Shown piece after piece: positions 62,140 to 64,000 of a stretch of 64,000 nt of DNA. Where the stretch lies: positions 1,116,001 through 1,180,000 of the forward strand of contig NZ_CP099582.1 in the NCBI RefSeq assembly GCF_024022995.1, written 5' to 3'. The translations under genes were made by a program, and so were the position numbers. Within the stretch, counting starts at the first letter, position 1. The number at the start of each line of letters is the position of its first letter. Origin of the DNA: Thermococcus aggregans. Its GTDB lineage: Archaea; Methanobacteriota_B; Thermococci; Thermococcales; Thermococcaceae. A model generated the notes under the pieces. It was not told the origin of the DNA and did no database searches. It saw only the letters and a list, made by a program, of their open reading frames with translations.

Positions 62140-63459
62140 ATGGATGTTGTCGAACTTCTCTCAGAACTGGTAAAATTTGACACAACGAACGACCCAACAA
62201 GGGGGATAAAGCCACCAAAGGAGTGTCCAAAGTTCATCTTGGATACCCTCAATTCGTGGGGGATCGATGCGCAGTTGATTGAAAAGGATGGCTACTATGC
62301 GGTCTATGGAGAAATAGGAGAAGGGAATCCAAAAATACTTTTCATGGCACATTTTGACGTTGTTCCTGTAAACAGAGATGAGTGGGAAACTGAACCTTTT
62401 GAGCTTACTATCAAGGGAAACAGAGCTTATGGAAGAGGAAGTGCCGATGATAAGGGAAACGTTGCTTCAATAATGCTAGCACTAAAAGAGCTTTCAAAAA
62501 TGAACCTTAAGGAAAAGGTTCTATTCGCATTTACCGGTGACGAAGAAATCGGTGGAGCTTTGGCAATGCACATTGCGGAGAAGCTGAAGAACGAAAATAA
62601 CCTTCCCGAGTACATGGCAAATGCAGATGGCATCGGTATGAAGCCCATAATACGCAGGAGAAAAGGGTTTGGAGTTACAATAAGCATACCTTCTGAGAAA
62701 GTAAAGCTTAGGGGAACTGTAAAGGAGAGGAAATTTAGGGTAAGTACACCAATCCTTGAGACGAGACACGCTGCTTATTTCCTTCCCGGGGTTGATACCC
62801 ATCCGATGATAGCGCTGTCACACTTTTTGAGAAACTCAAACGTTCTGGCAGTTTCTCTTGAAGGGAAATTCATTAAGGGAAACGTTGTGCCGAGTGAAGT
62901 GACCCTCAAATACCTCGAGCCCGGAGAAGGGGACGAGGTCGAAGTGGATATTGGTTTAACAAGGCTTCTAAAGACCATAGTCCCATTGGTGAGGGCACCG
63001 ATAAAAGCCGAGAAATACAGTGATTGTGGAGTCTCGATAACTCCCAACCTCTATTCATTCAGCGAGGGTAAGCACGTTTTAAGGCTTGACATAAGGGCGA
63101 TGAGCTATTCCTCTGAGGACATCGAGCGGACTCTGGAAGAAGTGATTGCCTTCAACATCCCTGAGGCAGAGCTTGCTGTGAAAAGCAACGAGAAAGCGGG
63201 GTATCTCTTCACTCATCCAGAAGACGAAATAGTAAAAGCAATGCTTGAAACGCTTGAAAAGTTTGGGGAGAAAGCGGAACCCGTAGAAGGCCCTGGAGCT
63301 GCTGACTCCAGGTTCTTCACACCGTATGGGGTTAAGGCAATAGACTTTGGTCCTAGGGGCGGCAACATTCATGGACCAAATGAATATGTTGAGTTAGATT
63401 CGCTCAAACTTCTTCCAGAAGTGTACAAAGAGGTTGCACTTAGGTTGATTGGAGGATAA
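62140..63459 (+). CDS. M20-family metallopeptidase/deacylase
   Basis: 439 residues. Metal-binding residues: MAHFDVVPVN (His), GRGSADDKGN (bridging Asp), TGDEEIGG (catalytic Glu pair), an HP segment in VDTHPMIA of the dimerisation domain, and GGNIHGPNE near the end (last His). The ArgE/DapE/ACY1 family cleaves acyl or peptide bonds; substrate unknown. ATGGTG at 62128-62133 serves as ribosome-binding site for the ATG at 62140. Confidence 0.92.
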   Translation: MDVVELLSELVKFDTTNDPTRGIKPPKECPKFILDTLNSWGIDAQLIEKDGYYAVYGEIGEGNPKILFMAHFDVVPVNRDEWETEPFELTIKGNRAYGRGSADDKGNVASIMLALKELSKMNLKEKVLFAFTGDEEIGGALAMHIAEKLKNENNLPEYMANADGIGMKPIIRRRKGFGVTISIPSEKVKLRGTVKERKFRVSTPILETRHAAYFLPGVDTHPMIALSHFLRNSNVLAVSLEGKFIKGNVVPSEVTLKYLEPGEGDEVEVDIGLTRLLKTIVPLVRAPIKAEKYSDCGVSITPNLYSFSEGKHVLRLDIRAMSYSSEDIERTLEEVIAFNIPEAELAVKSNEKAGYLFTHPEDEIVKAMLETLEKFGEKAEPVEGPGAADSRFFTPYGVKAIDFGPRGGNIHGPNEYVELDSLKLLPEVYKEVALRLIGG

Positions 63460-63475
63460 TTTTGGTTCTTTTTTT
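63460..63475 (+). terminator. T-rich terminator after the M20 gene
   Basis: TTTTGGTTCTTTTTTTC directly after the stop is a T-run typical of archaeal termination. The following gene has a separate promoter (AAAAGCTTAAATATTTC, around 63491-63507). Confidence 0.45.
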
Positions 63476-63537
63476 CTATTTCTCTTGTGGGAAAAGCTTA
63501 AATATTTCTTGAATATTAACGTCAGTAAGGGAAATCA

Positions 63538-64000
63538 ATGAAGAAGTTTCCAGCATACTTGGCTTCTTGGGACGACATAGAAAAGTGGGCTAAGGAAGGA
63601 GCTCTCAAGGTTCTTGAGGAAGGGTGGATACCAGATGTTGTTGTAGGTCTTGCAAGAGGCGGCTGGGTTGCAGCAAGGCTCTACTGTGACTATCTTGGCG
63701 TTAAAGACCTTGTAAGCATTAAGGTGGAGCACTGGGGAGTTACAGCAACGCCAGATGGGAAGGCAAGATTGAAATACGGCACCCAGTACAATTTTGAGGG
63801 CAAGAAGGTTTTGATAGTTGATGACATAGCTGACACAGGAGAAAGCTTAACTCTGGCAAAGAATTATGTTGAGAGCAAAAATCCAGGTGAAATAAAAGTT
63901 GCAACTCTTTTGACAATAAAAACCTCAAAGTTTAAGCCCGATTACTTTGGGGAGGAAATTGATTGGGCATGGATAGTCTTTCCATGGAACTTTGTTGAGG
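63538..64000 (+). CDS. Purine phosphoribosyltransferase (partial at the window end)
   Basis: The first 154 codons are in the window; no stop is reached. VVVGLARGGWVAARL near residue 35 and the PRPP motif VLIVDDIADTGESL near 90 identify a type I phosphoribosyltransferase, most like archaeal xanthine/guanine or hypoxanthine enzymes. It salvages purines brought in by transporters such as the NCS2 permease at 5265. AAGGGAAATCA precedes the ATG, and AAAAGCTTAAATATT is the likely promoter. Confidence 0.9.
   Translation, partial: MKKFPAYLASWDDIEKWAKEGALKVLEEGWIPDVVVGLARGGWVAARLYCDYLGVKDLVSIKVEHWGVTATPDGKARLKYGTQYNFEGKKVLIVDDIADTGESLTLAKNYVESKNPGEIKVATLLTIKTSKFKPDYFGEEIDWAWIVFPWNFVE

Overview
The window looks like part of the chromosome of a hyperthermophilic archaeon of the order Thermococcales, most likely a Thermococcus of moderate GC content; the species cannot be fixed from sequence reading alone. 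The signs are archaeal promoters (BRE/TATA), GGTGAT/GAGGTG ribosome-binding sites, a TATA-binding protein, class I lysyl-tRNA synthetase, a branched-polyamine synthase, diphthine synthase, ferredoxin-dependent indolepyruvate oxidoreductase with an ADP-forming acyl-CoA synthetase, a tungstate transporter, an Lhr helicase carrying an intein, and divergent C/D box sRNAs. About 60 protein genes are tightly packed on both strands. I see no tRNA, rRNA, CRISPR array or intact insertion sequence.

Layout. 1-8.8 kb: HAD phosphatase and DUF366 pair, polyprenol-kinase-like membrane protein, LysRS, methyltransferase, an orphan IorB, a DtxR-type regulator, a purine permease, malic enzyme and diphthine synthase. 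8.9-15 kb: BpsA, an Fe-S assembly protein (DUF59), ferredoxin, nicotinate phosphoribosyltransferase, a PTPS-family protein and MetRS. 15-18.4 kb: two tandem TauE-type exporters, an M42 aminopeptidase and TBP. 18.4-24.9 kb is the most accessory-looking part: a broken ORF, a VapBC-like pair, a small GGCT-fold protein with a probable frameshift, a McrC-McrB restriction system with a putative modified-base-reading domain, and a gene relic. 24.9-27 kb: ABC-2 exporter. 27-31 kb: an acyl-CoA synthetase alpha/IorA/IorB operon, then a divergent pair of C/D box sRNAs. 31.3-34 kb: thymidylate kinase, a shortened phosphohexomutase-like protein and a sugar nucleotidyltransferase. 34-39 kb: PEP carboxykinase, an SLC41/MgtE-like transporter with two PhoU/TrkA-C regulators, and an unknown protein. 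39-43.2 kb: an operon of cyclic 2,3-diphosphoglycerate synthetase, 2-phosphoglycerate kinase, a CBS protein and a duplicated metallophosphoesterase. 43.3-46.2 kb: WtpABC. 46.3-64 kb: amino acid permease, intein-containing Lhr, a surface beta-propeller protein, prolyl oligopeptidase, a GNAT/ABC-ATPase fusion, a VNG-repeat DUF4097 protein, a CPBP protease with an unknown partner, FKBP with an acidic tail, CysRS, an M20 peptidase and a partial phosphoribosyltransferase.

Metabolically the window fits a peptide-fermenting, gluconeogenic life: peptidases (M42, M20, prolyl oligopeptidase) and an amino acid permease supply amino acids; IorAB with the ADP-forming synthetase turns aryl pyruvates into acids plus ATP, with electrons going to ferredoxin; tungstate uptake serves tungsto-enzymes; malic enzyme and PEP carboxykinase connect C4 and C3 pools. 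The most notable items for follow-up are the cDPG operon with its two-domain phosphoesterase, the McrBC reader domain, the divergent C/D sRNA pair, the Lhr intein ending in Lys-Asn, and palindromes straddling the TATA boxes of the wtpA and DtxR-like genes.
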